Below are positions 24,663 through 38,816 of a stretch of 64,000 bases of DNA, in pieces. Within the stretch, counting starts at the first letter, position 1, and every line of letters starts with the position of its first letter. The notes under the pieces are model-generated. The model worked only from the letters and a program-made list of their open reading frames with translations, did no database searches and was not told where the DNA came from. The position numbers and the translations under genes are program-made. The stretch is from Epiperipatus broadwayi (taxonomy: Eukaryota; Onychophora; Udeonychophora; Euonychophora; Peripatidae), in NCBI GenBank assembly GCA_028023455.1, contig JAQFVV010006200.1, forward strand, positions 3,235,738 through 3,299,737, in the 5' to 3' direction.

Positions 24663-27600
24663 ATCCAATATTCTAGAGTGTTTGAAAGAAAAGTAATAGG
24701 AAAAAAAATATCTCAACTAATGTCTTAGACTCATTTGAATATTAATTTAAATTATTCAACAATATGTTTATTCATAAAGATATTTGTAGAATGTGTAAAG
24801 CTTCACATATATTAATATGCATAAATTATTTTAAGAAAAAGTATATTTTGTAGCACTGTTATTATAATTATAGCAAACAAATAAAAATAAATCAGAACTA
24901 ATTAAAAATAATTATAATTTAATTAAAATTAATTCAAATTGAAAAGCATGTAATTAAAAAATTAAATTGGAAATAAAACAAAAGGAAAAAATGGCAAATC
25001 ATTAGAGAAAGTAAAAACAAGAAAGAAAACAAACTAAGACTTTTGGAAAAAGTTGTCCTTGAAGGCATAAACTATAATATAAAAGGAGAAAGCAGAAGGG
25101 GAAAGATATCTGTGAAAGTCAAACTGCAAATCATCAGCATTATTTAGCTTGAAAAGATTTCAATTCTAATTTTTGAAGCATTACACTTTGCAAGAATGTC
25201 AAAATTCTGTGAAGTAAAAATAATAAACATGATTTGCTAAATCCACCAGTTGTGTGTCAGTCATAGTTTGAATAATGTAGTATTACCGACCTCAAAGAAA
25301 ATGGAGATATAAAATATAGTTTTTGCCCAGGGAAGAACTTTCTCATCACTTGCAGCCTGCGTATTTAAGCAGCAGACTACCAAAATCAACCCATAGAAAT
25401 TTTAATATCACACATCAGACAGTAACTTATCTACTAAATTATTTAGAGAAATCGCAGGATTTAAATTTATGTGCATAAATTTCATATATATATTCTAATA
25501 CCTGTATTTCTAAATATAGCATTGTTTAAAGTTTTATTATTGATGAATTTTTAAGAATAGAGCGTAAACTGATATATATGTTCTTTGAATGTGTATGTAC
25601 ATTTAATTGATATTTATAACTTCGATATTCTTTATTGTTTATTGATTTATTAGTATAGTCATTAAGTAGTTATGTCTATAGATAATTCCAGCATCAATCA
25701 AGATTATCTAAAATAAATAATGTTAGTTAAATACTTGTCAATGCACTCATTTCAAGTCTCATCTCCAATGTGTACATAGCAATCCCCTATTTGAAATTTG
25801 TTTTTAGTATAAAACTGCATTTGTTGGCAGCTCAACATGTATATTTTCATTCTTTTCAATATTTGCATATATGTTTTTGAACTATTAACTCATAAATACT
25901 ATGCAGGAAAAAAAATACAATTTTTTATTAAAATATTTTAGTTTACTAGACTGAAGTTGTCTTTGACAAATGTTCACACATGGAATGTTCAATAAATATT
26001 CGGTGATAAGAATAACCCATAACTTATGCAATTTTTGGCATAATTTGGATTTAAAATGTCTCATAAATTAAGACCTGAAATTTTTTTATATTGATGCTAA
26101 ATAAATTTTTCTACTACTTAAATTCTTATTAATGAGACTATAGTAGTTTCAAATAATTGATAGTCTAAATTATCAATATGATAATCAATTGCCTTCAAGT
26201 GTAAACAATATAAACTTCATAAGAGAAATGTATCAGGATTATATTTAATTTTTGTTTTCAGATAAATATTCAATGTTTTTTTTCCGTCAAACAATAAATT
26301 AAATATATAAAAAAGAAAAATAATTTTAAATAGTTTACGTAAACTGTAAGAATTCACCAGAGATGTCAAAGCAAAATAATTTAATAAACAATATACAGAA
26401 TAAAAATATTCACCCATACAAAACTAAAAGCAATTAAAAAAAAAAAAAAAAAACTGACTCCAGCAAAGGTCTATAAATGTAAAGTATTTGTTTAGTAATT
26501 TATTTGTTTGCTCTTAATAAAATCTCTCTAAAGCTTTTATTAAGGCAACTGATTTTCTTCAAAAAAAAACATCTAGAACAATTTATTTTGATGAGTGGCA
26601 CATTTTTCCAGGGGAACTCGATTATTGCATCTTTCTTTATATAATCAAACATTAAAAAAAATAAAATTCCATAGAATAAAATATGCAAAAATAGCATATT
26701 ATTCACCAATGATGAAGATTAGCAAAATTTACATATCTCTCTCTGTTCTTATTTGTATGAAAATATATTTTTTACCTGAAAGCAGATTAGGTAACTGGAT
26801 GATGAAGTACTGATCGAATTATATATCACTTTATCAGTGGTAGTAGCTTGCCATTTCAATAATTTATTCTAAAATCTCAACTAAAGTTACATTATAAATC
26901 TTAATAAGTCTTTAAAGAAATAAACTCGGCAACATTATGGTCAATATTGTTAAAAAGAATCAAATAATCAAGCATATTTTTTTTTTAATTAAAACATTTA
27001 ACATTTGGCTCATCAAATCAATCTCAACTTTGATTCTACATGATAAAATATGAAGCCAATAACTCACTTCATTGTAAGATTCCTAAATGCTATATTTTTA
27101 ACACTTAGCAGATTTATATATGGCAATGAACACAAAAGTAAAATGCTAAATTAAAGAAATACAAAAAAAAAAGTATTTTCAAGTTTTCTGATACATTTTC
27201 TAAAGCAATAATTCACAATATTTTAACTAACTTTCCTCTATATGACATATAATCCAAAAAAAAGTTTTAATGTTAGTAGGAACAATTCAATATTTTATAC
27301 AGATTCAGAAAATTTTAAATAAATCTATATATAACAAAAACCTCTCCAATAGTCCTTCAAAAAAGGACAATGGAGATAGGTTTGCCAACTGCTAGGTAAA
27401 GGATATAAGATTTTCCTTCAATATTTTACTCTATAGATAATTATCGTTAGATCTCCATTAAACTATCAATATTTGAATAGCTATGAGCTAACTATCTGAA
27501 AATAAAATTCTAATTTTATTCATAATTTGAAAAAATTTCCAACAATTTATTTTTGATGTGAACTTCATGTTATGGACATAATAAATTAAAAAATCATTAA

Positions 27601-28155
27601 GTATTTATACAGAATTTCTTTTTAATAATTATCAAATGATTTAGTTTATTGTACTATTCTTTTTTTTAAGTTTTTATTTTTAAATATACCTTTCAAAAAA
27701 TAGATATAATAAAATTAACCTGCTTAAAACTAATTAACTTACAAAAAAAAAGGGCTAATTATACTTACTAATGACAGACTAGACATAATTATGGAGTGTT
27801 CTGGAAAAGAGTGATGATAATTTATTAAAAAAGTAATATAAAATTAACACAAACATTTTTTAAGTAATTATATTTTAGCAATGCTAATATGAAGCTTTTT
27901 TTACACCTGATTATTTTCTTTATATACTTAATATACTTATAGTAAAATTTTAAAATTGTATTTTTTTTTATTGCAATAAAAATGTTTATTAGTTATAAAG
28001 ATTTTTTTTTTAAAAAATGAATTGTTCAAATGATTTTTATGCATGCTAAACAAAAGAATTTTTAAACATTCCAACTTTTCTAAAAAAAAAAAAAAAAATT
28101 AGAGACATTTAGTTATTTCAAAATTATTTACTAATAAAATTTAATAAACCATCTT
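24663..28155. other. non-coding intronic sequence
   Basis: Mostly AT-rich with no gene. A faint LINE-like C-terminal tract at 25010-25140 is listed separately. The open frames at 26217-26813 on both strands overlap each other and have random AT-rich composition. Confidence 0.55.
25010..25140 (+). pseudogene. possible LINE C-terminal fragment
   Basis: One frame reads ENKLRLLEKVVLEG, then INYNIKGESRRGKISVKVK. This resembles the VL-GKI-GKR-RGR-R segment near the C-terminus of several LINE reverse transcriptases. It is short and lies alone. Confidence 0.35.
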
Positions 28156-28960
28156 CAAATATTATCAAATCCTTGCAGGACAATTTGAATTTATTCCAGT
28201 TTCTCTAATTCATAGCTTATCACTCCAACAAACTTCCTAATCTTATTCATTTCATATGTATCTCTTTCTACATCCCCTGAAATCTAATTTAAGATTTCAA
28301 AATATAAATCTATTGACAGCTCTTATTAGTGATACATACAATCTAGCTTTTTCACTGATGTCAATAACTGATTTTTGTTAATCCCAACATGCATTTCTGA
28401 CTGATTTTGTTGACAATTTCTATGCCACTTCTATTATTGTTTTACAATCAGATCCACTAATAAGCACAACTATTATACATCAAAAATTATCATTTTCAAG
28501 CAAACAAGCATCTAATGTAAATTTAATTTTATTATTAATTCCACCCTTTTATTTCCTTATGTAATAATAATTTAACCAAGATTTTTATAATTTTTAATGC
28601 CTAATTTATTACTATTAATCTTAACATTATTTTCTTATTTTTATCTGCTAGCTCATATCATTTCACACAAATCTGATATTAGCAAAGCAATGACAAACAT
28701 CTGAAACATCTAAATGAAAAGTAATATTTATTCATTTTTATTCTTTTGTTTATTGTTTTAGTTCACAAAACACTTCCTATAAAAGTAATGTAAAAAGTTT
28801 TGGAAAATTGCAATCACTCTATCATACATTCTTACCAACTTTATAATGTCGATACATTATGCTTACTGATAACGTTTTGATAAATATTCTTTACTATTCA
28901 TCAAAATCTTAAGTCTATTTTACATTCTATAAATCCAATACCAAATTATTAACTCACATT
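28156..28960 (-). pseudogene. older copy of the same RTE-type LINE
   Basis: It shares the nucleotide order of the better copy: cacaaaacacttcct-taaaagtaatgtaaaaagttttggaaaa (about 28770-28810) matches 24490-24530, and tcccaacatgcatttctgactgattttgttgac matches the 23990-24010 area. Reading frames are destroyed by stops and indels. It probably inserted well before the 23.7-kb copy. Confidence 0.7.
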
Positions 28961-31900
28961 CATGGATCCTATTTATTAACTCTGTATAAATTGATATATT
29001 TATAACTATACAGATAGTAAATAGTGGCCTTTTGATTGATTTAGTATCAAAGTTCCCTGTACATGATTTGTAATAATCCTATAGACATTTATTAATCTGA
29101 CAGAAGACTGTTACATTTGTAATTTCTAATATTTAACCATTATTAAACATTTCCCCTATATTTAGTATATTATTACCATTTATATATTTGGTATAGTTTT
29201 GCCAGTAATTTGTCCCCTTTCTTAACTTCTTTTAAAATATCCATAATTCCTTCATTCTTAAAAGCTTTTTCATTCTGTAAAAATGTAGTTGCCTGTCTGA
29301 CCTGTTCATATGAAAATGCAAATAAAAATTTCACATTAAATTTTGAAATCAGTTATTTGACATTTAAAACAAGATTAAATATAAATGCATAAGTAAAAAT
29401 TATTCAAAAATATGCTTAAACTTTCTACTGACCAACTAATCTTTTTCACATGAGCAATTGTTTGAAATAGGGTAGTAAAATAATATAAAAGAGTAAATAC
29501 ATTTGCTAATAAAATCATAGAAGCATTTAAAAAAATTTCCCAGGCTATGAGTAGATGCATGACTTTTTCACATGCCTTGAACTTGATTTAAATTTTTTTT
29601 TTTTTGCGATTAAATGACTATAAGATTTAGTTTGCAGTCACAATCTTTTGCACACTAAATACAAAGCATTTCAGAAGTGATGTGGAAACATGATGACCAT
29701 ACTAGTAGAAAATTAGAAACCATGAAGTATACTTGTATTATTTTAGCCAAAAATAAAGCTGGAAAGCTTGAAGACTACCATTTTCTTTTTCATTGCTGAA
29801 ATAAAAATTGGATGTATATTATTTTTTATTTAGAATTATTTTTCCCTATTATTTTATAATAAAATTGTGGACTAGAGAATATAGAATAAAAAATATTGAT
29901 GAAATACATATAATGATTAAAATTATACAGTATCCACAATATGAAGGCAATTTCTTTTACAAGTATAAAATAAAATGTGAACAAATGTTACATGTTCTTA
30001 AACTTTAGATAATAAATATTTTTCAAATACAGTTAAGTATTTCTGCAATAAAAAAAAAAATTGAAACACAGTCCAGTAAATAATTTTATATAATAAAAAT
30101 AAGATGGAGACTTCATCTTCTGATGACTCGGATTTGTATTGGCTTAACTTTTGGAAACTTTAGTCTATATTGTCAATAAAAACTGAAATTTGAAAGTAGA
30201 TCCTATAATTATTTCCATATTGTTCTATTAACTTTTTCTTTACCACTCCATAATACTATTTATATAAATTTTCTCTTTGAACCACACACCACTGAATTCT
30301 AAAATCTTTTCTTATTCTTTCAGATTCCACATTATTTTTGCCATTTTTTTCCAAACCCCATTTCAAAAAAATATTTAATTGTTTACTGTTATTATCTAAA
30401 TCTCTATTCCTTCAAATGCCATATTTTAGATAACATTTCATTAATATCAAATGAAACAAACTGTAATAAAAACTATGTTTTCAGTGTAAAGAAATAAGCT
30501 ATGGTAGTTAGTTGATAGCTTCAGAAGGTCTATTCCAGAGTACATTACTACTATATATGAAACCAATATCTATATGCACATCAATTTTATTTTATAATAA
30601 AACATGCTTAATAAGACATTAAATCCTGAACACACACAACATAATTATAAAGGTTAATTCCAGTATTATTAGTGATAACTATTATTGAAACTACTGTGGT
30701 AATGTTTCTAGGCTATCCAAATAAAAAATTGCATAGTTTTGCCAATCACAGAATGCTTCAATTATCAGTTATAGCGTCTAAAGAGAAATACAAAATTTCT
30801 TCAGTTAAAATCATATATATTAAAAATGGAGTCTTTTAAAGTAACAGTATAATACAGAAGTATATGAATTCTAAATTAAATGCATACTAAACATAATACG
30901 GATTTTTATTTCCAAATTATCTAAGCAAACAGCAGAGGTCATTAAAAAAAACTTTCTCAAGAGTGTTATGTGCAATTTAAGTACACTTTTGTATTCAAAT
31001 ATAATACCAGATTTTTTATCAAGTTTAGTTTTCTTACGATATGTTTAGCATAAGCATGAAATAAAAGTTAATATTTTCCACTTTTTTTTTTTTTTTTGGA
31101 TAGCTTTAATAATATTGGTGGGTTGATTAAAGCAGACTCGCAGGTTGAAATGTTAAAACTTATTCAAGTATGAACCTAAGTTTTAGCTTCAAATCAGTCA
31201 AGTAAATGTCACAGTGTTTTAACAGCTAGCTTATTGTTGTGTTCATCTACATGCTGTCATGCTATATAGAACTGTTTAATCAAGCCATTTTTTTCTACAT
31301 GCGAGATGCTATTTCTTTAAATCTCAGAAATGTAACTATACCAATAAAAAAATAAAAAATCATGAATTTTATTTTGAATTTTAAATGGGTGATCACAAAC
31401 CTCGTAGTATAACAAGTAAAACTACTAGCAGGATGCCTAAATAGTTAATGCTAGCATCAGACTACTTCAATGACTATTTCTGTCTTAAAATTTATAAAAA
31501 AAGTTATTTCTCAAATACTGCCTTAGACTTTCAGAATCCAACTTTCCAGTAACAACTTTAAGTAATGGGAAATAAAAATGAAGCTAAAGTATATCAGAGG
31601 AAAAAATATCACTCCAAACTATGTTTTTCCAACGTGACACATTTACTCCAAAAAAGAAATCTGAATAACTTTGAGATTTGGATCTTTAAAAAAAAGCCCA
31701 GGTTAAACATTTAGTTTCAAGAATAAACTATGAATCTATTGTAGCATGATAGTAGTTTGCTTTTTTCACAATACCAAAAAAAAAAAATTGTTGTGAACAA
31801 TCCACAAGTTTCATCAAAAATTAAGCTAGAAATTTCAACCACTTTAAATTCAATATTCATTTAACATGATAATGAGAGAAAAAACAACCACATGGAAATA

Positions 31901-34109
31901 CACTATGCAAAATAAAGCTTTATAAGATCTATTTTAATGGCCTTTATCTGCATTATGTAATTTTAATGGATGTAGAAATGCCTCCAAAAAAAACTACTAC
32001 TCTTCACTGCCTATGACATCGCCAATTACACATCAAATTTCAGAAAAAAAATATCATTAGAGCAGAATTAAGACTTCTCTTTCAAAATGTTCTTCAGAAT
32101 CTAATAAAACTAGCAGATATTGATAAACATGTCATAGATTGAATTAAATCAGGAGCAGATGTGTATTTCCAGTTTCTACAAAAATTTACATCTAAAATCA
32201 AAACATAATTGATACATCCACTAATGATATCCATACAAAAACAACTTCCAAGATTTAACATAAAAGCAAATATATAGCAATATTAAAACCTAATAAGCTT
32301 AACAATCCCAAAAAATTATCAACAAATATCCTTATTAAGGGTTCCCTTTGACCTCTTTGTAAAAATAATGTAAGAATTTTCCAATAATTGAAAACCATTT
32401 GGATTTAATTAGACCAATACTGGATGAATATGTAATTATCCATAATGGAAAAAAATTCCAAATATACTAAAAAGTTAGGACCTTTATTTGTCTAGCCTTA
32501 GCTTACAACTGGAAAAATCTTCATAAAATATTCTTAATACAAAAAAATTTACTTTGATAAAATTGTCTCCCACAAGATACAATTTTCAGACTTACTTCAT
32601 TTCATCTGCAATTTGAAAATAAAATGCAGGAAATTCACCTATGTTGATAATATTGCTTTCATTTAACAAAAAATTCTTTCCAGAAGTAAAAGCCTTAATA
32701 TGGATTAAATAAAATTTCCAAAACAAATAACATGATATAACACCTTGAACCATAGCCAAAATATTTTCATTATTAATTAAATGTTACATTAAAAATAATT
32801 TCTAGGAACCACCACCTAAACAAAATGACTGACACTGCTTAGGGCTGTGAAATAATAATTCTATGATCAGCTTCCTGATATATTCAAGCCCAATTTTATG
32901 TAATATGTCATATTAATTGAAAATATGGTGAAATATATTTATTTAAAAAAAATTACTTAATAATTAACTGCTGTTGTTGACACAAATCTAGTTTTTCATA
33001 TATTACTCTAAATATAAATATATAAAATCCTATTAAAATTTATCACTAATTTAATACATTTTTAGCAGCTGGCAAAGTCTCAAATCAACAATTTTCTGGA
33101 AGTTCAACAACAATAAGCAATTAAAAAAATATTATGTAGGCTTTTTACAAGGTATCAAACAAGTTTACTTTTTCAGCTCTACTAATAATCAGGCCATAAT
33201 TGATTTTTCTACACATAGTAGAATTTCATCAATAGAGTTACAACCATTTGTGGACTCTTAAGTTCATTTATTTCAAACTAAATTTATGAGCCCCTAATTT
33301 ATGTAATTATGTCAAACATAAATAATGATTCTCTAAAGCAATGGGCCATGTGATGTCACACCATTAAAAAAAAAAAAAAACTTGTTGAGGAATGTAATTA
33401 TAAACAATAATTAATATTTCTGTAGTGTAATTTTCACTACACCACTCACACATAAGATAGACTAGTTTCTGTCAGCTTTAACACCTTGTAAAGGAATATA
33501 ATCATAAATATATGCTCAAAGATGTGAAACATATATAATCCCCCAAGATGCACATTTCATGCTGAACAAGCACTCATCAGTTGGCCCAGACCACAATCTC
33601 TTACATATTATCTTTTATCATTGCTCAGTGTACATAGATAGCAAATTATTAGTGTAATTGATTTGTCAAACTTTCTGCCCTCACAACTTTAACACAAACC
33701 ACTTAATGGAAGTATATTAATAATTTTCTTTAAAAAAAAAAAGTATATAATTTTCATATAATAAAGAAGTACAAATTTTGATGAGAGGCTAATATTGGGT
33801 ATGTTTCTGGTATTTGAAATGTTGCAACTTGTTAAGTATTTTAGACATGCTTATCTATCAATCTTATTTTCAACTTCATGGCTTTTATTTTAAAAAAAAG
33901 TTCTTATATAAAATACGCAAATATGTCTGATCTAGCAAAGCCTTCCATTACCAAGTAATATTCTTTAGAAAGACTTTATTAAAAATATAATATTTTGAAA
34001 TTATTACAGAAAAATTTATTACTCTGTAATTCAATTATTTCCATTTGCAATTTCTTTTTTATTAATTTTTCAAATAAGTATTAGATTCACAAAAAAGTTA
34101 AAATCATTT
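28961..34109. other. non-coding intronic sequence
   Basis: No gene or RNA is visible on either strand. It contains homopolymer runs and one dispersed-repeat piece (33500-33665). Confidence 0.55.
33500..33665 (+). repeat. dispersed repeat, partial copy
   Basis: It matches 9340-9430 in order: ttcatgctgaac-aagcactcatcagttgg, then tctc-tacatat, tcattgctcagt, tagatagcaaat. It is diverged. Confidence 0.6.
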
Positions 34110-35085
34110 ATTTTTTCAGTTATTAGACTCATCAGCATAACCAACACATTCAAAGAGACAGGGGCCAATGTGGAGAAAAGGAATGTGTCACTAGTCATTG
34201 ATTTGTTGATTTTCCCAAACTAGAAGTTTTGGTTCGAAAGCTTTGACATGAGAATACAATTCACGAATTAATTGATTTTCCTTTTATAATTTTAAATTTA
34301 AATGGATAGCAGTATCTATGAAAAATTCAAGATCACTAATCCACTTATTATTCTTTAACTTAGGAACAACTTTATCTTTCGTATTAAAAAAAAAATTGTA
34401 TAATTATAACAATATCACATCTCGCTTCCAATAAGTTTTTTTCACTCTATTCTAGAGCCATCAATTAATAAAGCTTATGATGGATAATAAAGTGAGCAGA
34501 ACTACCCTAAGTTGCCTACTTCTCTGAGCCTATAAAAATATTGAAACATTTCCTCTCTGTTTAGTCAATGAAGTGCACAAGAGAATACTAGACCTCCATA
34601 CTCAGACTGAAGTTTTAAAAATTTTCTTTAAAATGTTAACAGTTAAATGATCAGCATTTTATAAAATCAAAGATTAAATAATGACAAGCATAACACTTTC
34701 ACATTTTACCTTGACGGATTATGCAGTGAACCATTATCTTCTAATCTCAGAGGAATCAATTCTGAGATTAATTTAGAAATAAAAATTTTCAGAGCCTATC
34801 ACTGTAGAAGTCTTGTCTGTTGATGTATTCTATAATGACTAATCTTTAAGTGGGAGATTTAATTTCATTACTGCATTCTTTATTTCATCACAGATATTGT
34901 TTTCTGTAAACATATCTTCCACTGTTTGCAAGTTAGGATAAATCTGATACATCAGTATTTTCATTAATTGCCAGTAAAAGGGAACTATATTCAGATATTC
35001 TTTTACAAATTCACCATAAGAATATTTTTTAGAATGCCTTTTAATAAAGAATAGGCTATTGATATGTTTCAATGGTGTTTTGATT
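34110..35085 (-). pseudogene. hAT transposase remnant (GTF2IRD2/ZBED-like), second copy
   Basis: A 77-codon frame at 34839-35072 (RHSKKYSYGEFVKEYLNI...LQTVEDMFTENNICDEIKNAV) resembles the N-terminal part of this hAT group. Further along the minus strand, at 34130-34380, it reads KVVPKLKNNKWISDLEFF, then IDTAIHLNLKL and KENQLIRELYSHVKAFEPKL. This matches the family phrase LNDLNLKLQGKNQLI...VKAF. The region between is broken by stops. It lies in LUC7L intron 1. The assignment is firm for 34130-34380 and weaker for the N-terminal part. Confidence 0.65.
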
Positions 35086-35180
35086 TTAAATTTCTATTAT
35101 GATCAAATGTTAACATTCTGAACATATTAAAAACATTTATCTGTTTTTCTCTTTTCATGAAACTTTCTTTTTTTACATAA
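34990..35180. repeat. direct repeat A, copy 1
   Basis: It shares about 170 bp with 36890-37065, including cttttaataaagaa, gatatgtttcaatggtgttt and tgttaacattctgaacatat. It covers the start of the hAT-like 77-codon frame, so the repeat includes transposon sequence. Confidence 0.85.
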
Positions 35181-36699
35181 CTATTAAAAATAAAAACCCA
35201 CACTATTTATTTTCACTTTCAACTGTTCGTTTTTACGCCTGCATAATGCGGGCATGAATTTTCAAATTATAAACATCCGGTTTCAGCTTAATATTAACGG
35301 AAATCTCTGCAGTCTACTATGCATGCGCTTTTTACATCTTCATTTCTATCTTTCTAGTTTCAGAAAAGTCAGTTTTATTTTTCTAAGACAAAAATTAAAA
35401 TTTTTATGATAATTTTTGTGATAAAATAAATTAAAATTTTTTTGTCTTTCAGTTTTTTCATTGTTAACGGAGCAATATTCACCCTGTAAATTACATCGGA
35501 AAAAATGCAAGTTTATACCGCTGTACTTTTTGAATTAACGTTATTGTGAGCCGATGCTAAGTATTTATTCTTATATATTTTTTAATTATTTGAATTTATA
35601 TTTGATAAAAAAATATACATAAAAATTATTGTTGAAACTAACATATATGCTGATCAAAAAAATAGCTAGTGATTGTGTAAATTTATATCATGAATTATCT
35701 GCATTTTTTGGTATGATATGGGCTTGGGCCCAGTACTTGAATTAGGTGATATGAGACAAAGATAAACAGATTTTGCAAATATTATGACCCGATTTAGATT
35801 TTTCTATAATGTCTTGTCTGCATTTTAATAATAAAAATATGCAAATATTAAAAATACAAGATTTTGACAGTATATAAACTTAAGTCGATTATACACTACT
35901 ACAATGTAAATTTCAAAGCTGCATATTAAATGCAAAGAGAAGTGGCAGTTGATGAAGTTATTACTAAATTTATGGTCATAGTAGCATGAAGCAATATGAG
36001 CCCTCAAAACATAAAGATAGAGTAAATAATACTACATCAATCTGACTCTAAACTACTAACTTATGTACCTCAAGTTTAACTCTATAATGAATTTAGTATT
36101 TCATTCACTTTTTATTTTATTATTTTATTTTGTATATAGTGACTATTTTAGTTGTAATTTTTAATAAATTACAAACATTATTGAAGTTCTTTATTATAAT
36201 ATTCAAATTATACTAATTATTGATCAATATTAACTACTTGTTATAAGGAATGTTATTAGAGATGACATATTCATTGCAAGCCACTTTATGGAAATACATT
36301 TTGAAGGGCTACTAGGAAAAATGAAAGGTACTAATGTCTTTATTCTATGAAATTTTCTAATGATGGATTACCTTAGGTAAGTGTTATTATATACCAATTT
36401 TTTAGAAATTTGAAGATGAATCCAACTAACCTATTGACAAAAATATAATTTTAAGTTGTATGCACGATAATTTTGAATTTATGAAATAATATGAAAATAA
36501 TTATTAGAAATATTAACTTTTACTCTTTTTTTAATTACTTCGAATATGAATGACTATATTTTTTTCAGTTTAATTACATTCTTTGGAGTTTTATGTTTCA
36601 AACAATATTTATTATGTCATTTTGAATAATACAAACTTAAGTTATGATAAAATTTGTGGCTTAACATAATTTTTTAAATATTCAATATGGCTGCTTTGT
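35181..36699. other. non-coding stretch between repeats A and B
   Basis: No gene is visible. Two patches richer in G+C (35215-35345 and 35480-35560) stand out; the first holds the near-palindrome gcctgcataatgcgggc. Confidence 0.5.
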
Positions 36700-36875
36700 C
36701 AATGAAAAGGTTAAGCAATATGATAAATGACTTCAATATTGTTTTGTTCACAAGCACTTAAGTGCAACATACGAATATTGTGCATCTTGAATTGTCACAA
36801 GTTTTTTACAATTGATGGAAATAAAATAAACACTTAAAAAATTTAAATAATAAATTTTCGTTCGATTATAATTTA
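36700..36875. repeat. direct repeat B, copy 1
   Basis: It matches 37997-38170: ttaagcaatatgataaatga, catcttgaattgtca, ggaaataaa-taaacactta, and aataataaattttc. It is followed almost at once by repeat A copy 2. Confidence 0.85.
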
Positions 36876-36889
36876 AGAATATTCTTTTA

Positions 36890-37065
36890 CAACTTCACCA
36901 AAATATTTTTTAGAACGCCTTTTAATAAAGAAGACTATTGATATGTTTCAATGGTGTTTTGATTTTAAATTTCTATCATATACTATCAAATGTTAACATT
37001 CTGAACATATTAAAAACATTGATCTGTTTTTCTCTTTTGACGAAGCTTTCTTTTTTTATATGAAG
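36890..37065. repeat. direct repeat A, copy 2
   Basis: This is the second copy of 34990-35180, with small indels. The hAT-like frame present in copy 1 is broken here. Confidence 0.85.
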
Positions 37066-37714
37066 TCATAAAATGACTATTAGCCCTTTCATCATGCAGC
37101 CTAAGACTCATATTTCAGCATTTTCTGATGTTTTTCTGTGTCTCACAAATCAATGTAAAATATATGATTAAATGATTATTACTTATCTGAAAATAAATGA
37201 CTTCATTTGATAGATATTTTTGTTTACTACTGAAATAAATTTTAAATGTTCACATTTTGTTTCTGAAAATATTAAAAAAATGAGATCGTAAGCAAAACAA
37301 AGTTTAGACATCATCGTTTCTAAAAAGATTATTTTCAGTTTATAAAATCAACAAAATATTTCTTAATCCTTATTATTTTTAAACATCCAAACAAATATTT
37401 ATTTATTTCTCTTATGTTTAATGAATTATGCTTTAAAAGTTTAAAATTTTTGAATATTTATTGCAAAATTTTCATACTCATAAGTATAGATTGCTTACGT
37501 AGAAACTAAGCTTGTAAATTGCTTCAGGCCATATTCATGTTAGCTGCTAATATAACACTTTTGAAAATGAAATATTTCCAGTCAAAATAAGTTATTAATA
37601 ATTTATATTTCTTGATATTTAATAAATAGTGTAAATTATTGTAAAAAAAAATATCTAAAACCGTAATAAATTCACAAATAAACAAGTTTTTAGTCACTGG
37701 AACCATTTTCTTTA

Positions 37715-37860
37715 AACAATGTCGTAAAATGCCGAACGTTTTACAGCCTTGGCAACAAACAATGGCTGAACATGTCAAGGCGGGGCTTATGTCTACTGTA
37801 AGAGGAGGAATTTTGAATTTCCCGCCTTCTAGCATAAATTTTTTAGCAAAAATTTCATAT
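37715..37860 (+). other. G+C-richer patch with an ATG and a GT donor-like site
   Basis: Against its AT-rich surroundings, this patch contains cggggc and cccgcc and a frame starting at an ATG in good context (37760), reading MAEHVKAGLMST before a GTAAGAG donor-like site. It could be a decayed first exon or promoter of something, or part of the mobile element that carries repeats A and B. I recognise no protein. Confidence 0.25.
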
Positions 37861-37996
37861 AATAAAATATACCATTTTACATGCATTTTAACGTATAATA
37901 CTTACGAAACTAGCCAAAAACGAAATAATTCTCGAGAATCAATCCAGAAGTTAAAAAAAAAAAAATCAAAAAATCCATACTTTATTTATTTTCACT

Positions 37997-38170
37997 TTTA
38001 AGCAATATGATAAATGACTTCAACCTTGTTTTGTTCATAAGAATTTAAGTGCACATATGAATGTTGTTTTAGCATCTTGAATTGTCATAAGTTTTTTTAT
38101 AATTGGTGGAAATAAAGTAAACACTTAAAAAATTTAAATAATAAATTTTCATTTGATTATAATTTAAGGA
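37997..38170. repeat. direct repeat B, copy 2
   Basis: This is the second copy of 36700-36875, clearly similar over its whole length. Confidence 0.85.
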
Positions 38171-38804
38171 ATTACTTATTTACACCAAGATTAAATAAAA
38201 CATTTTTTATTAGAAGTTATTCTGATATAATCATATAGTAAACATATATTACCAATTCATAAAGATCTTCCAAGCAACATATAGGTTGTTCGTAATTAGT
38301 CTAATCTATGCATATTATGATAAATAAAGGAATGAATTTTGGTTTTAAATGAACAATCTCTTTCATAATAATGATGAATAATTCCTTTTTTTTTTTTTTT
38401 TAAAAAAAAAAAAACCAAATAAATATATATAATGGATATAACAATAAAACAGATTAACCTAAAAAATAAGATAAAAATAAAGTCACATTTTGCAACGTTA
38501 CAATTCATAATTTTAATTTTTTAAAAACAAACTGTAAACTAAACAATATTATAATTCTAAATTTGAAATATGCTAAAAATAAAAATCTCAAAAATCATAA
38601 CTATAAAAATATATTAGCTAAAAATATTTTGACATTATTTTTTAAACGTATACAAAATATTTTCATAACTCTGCCAGAAATATCAGTTAACTGATATCGG
38701 TAATTAGATAAAAAAAAACTAAGAATCCATGTTTTAAAAATAAAATGTTTATTACAATATTAAAAGATTTTTATTCACATCAGCTTTATTTTTATTAGCT
38801 TTAA

Positions 38805-38816
38805 CCCCCCCCCCCC
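38805..38816 (+). repeat. C12 tract
   Basis: Twelve C in a row lie 16 bases left of the hAT target duplication. Confidence 0.95.

Noticed and set aside
37524-37886. 120-codon minus-strand frame with several Cys as a THAP or zinc-finger protein
   Set aside because: The cysteine spacing fits no zinc finger I know, and the frame crosses poor AT-rich text on both sides.
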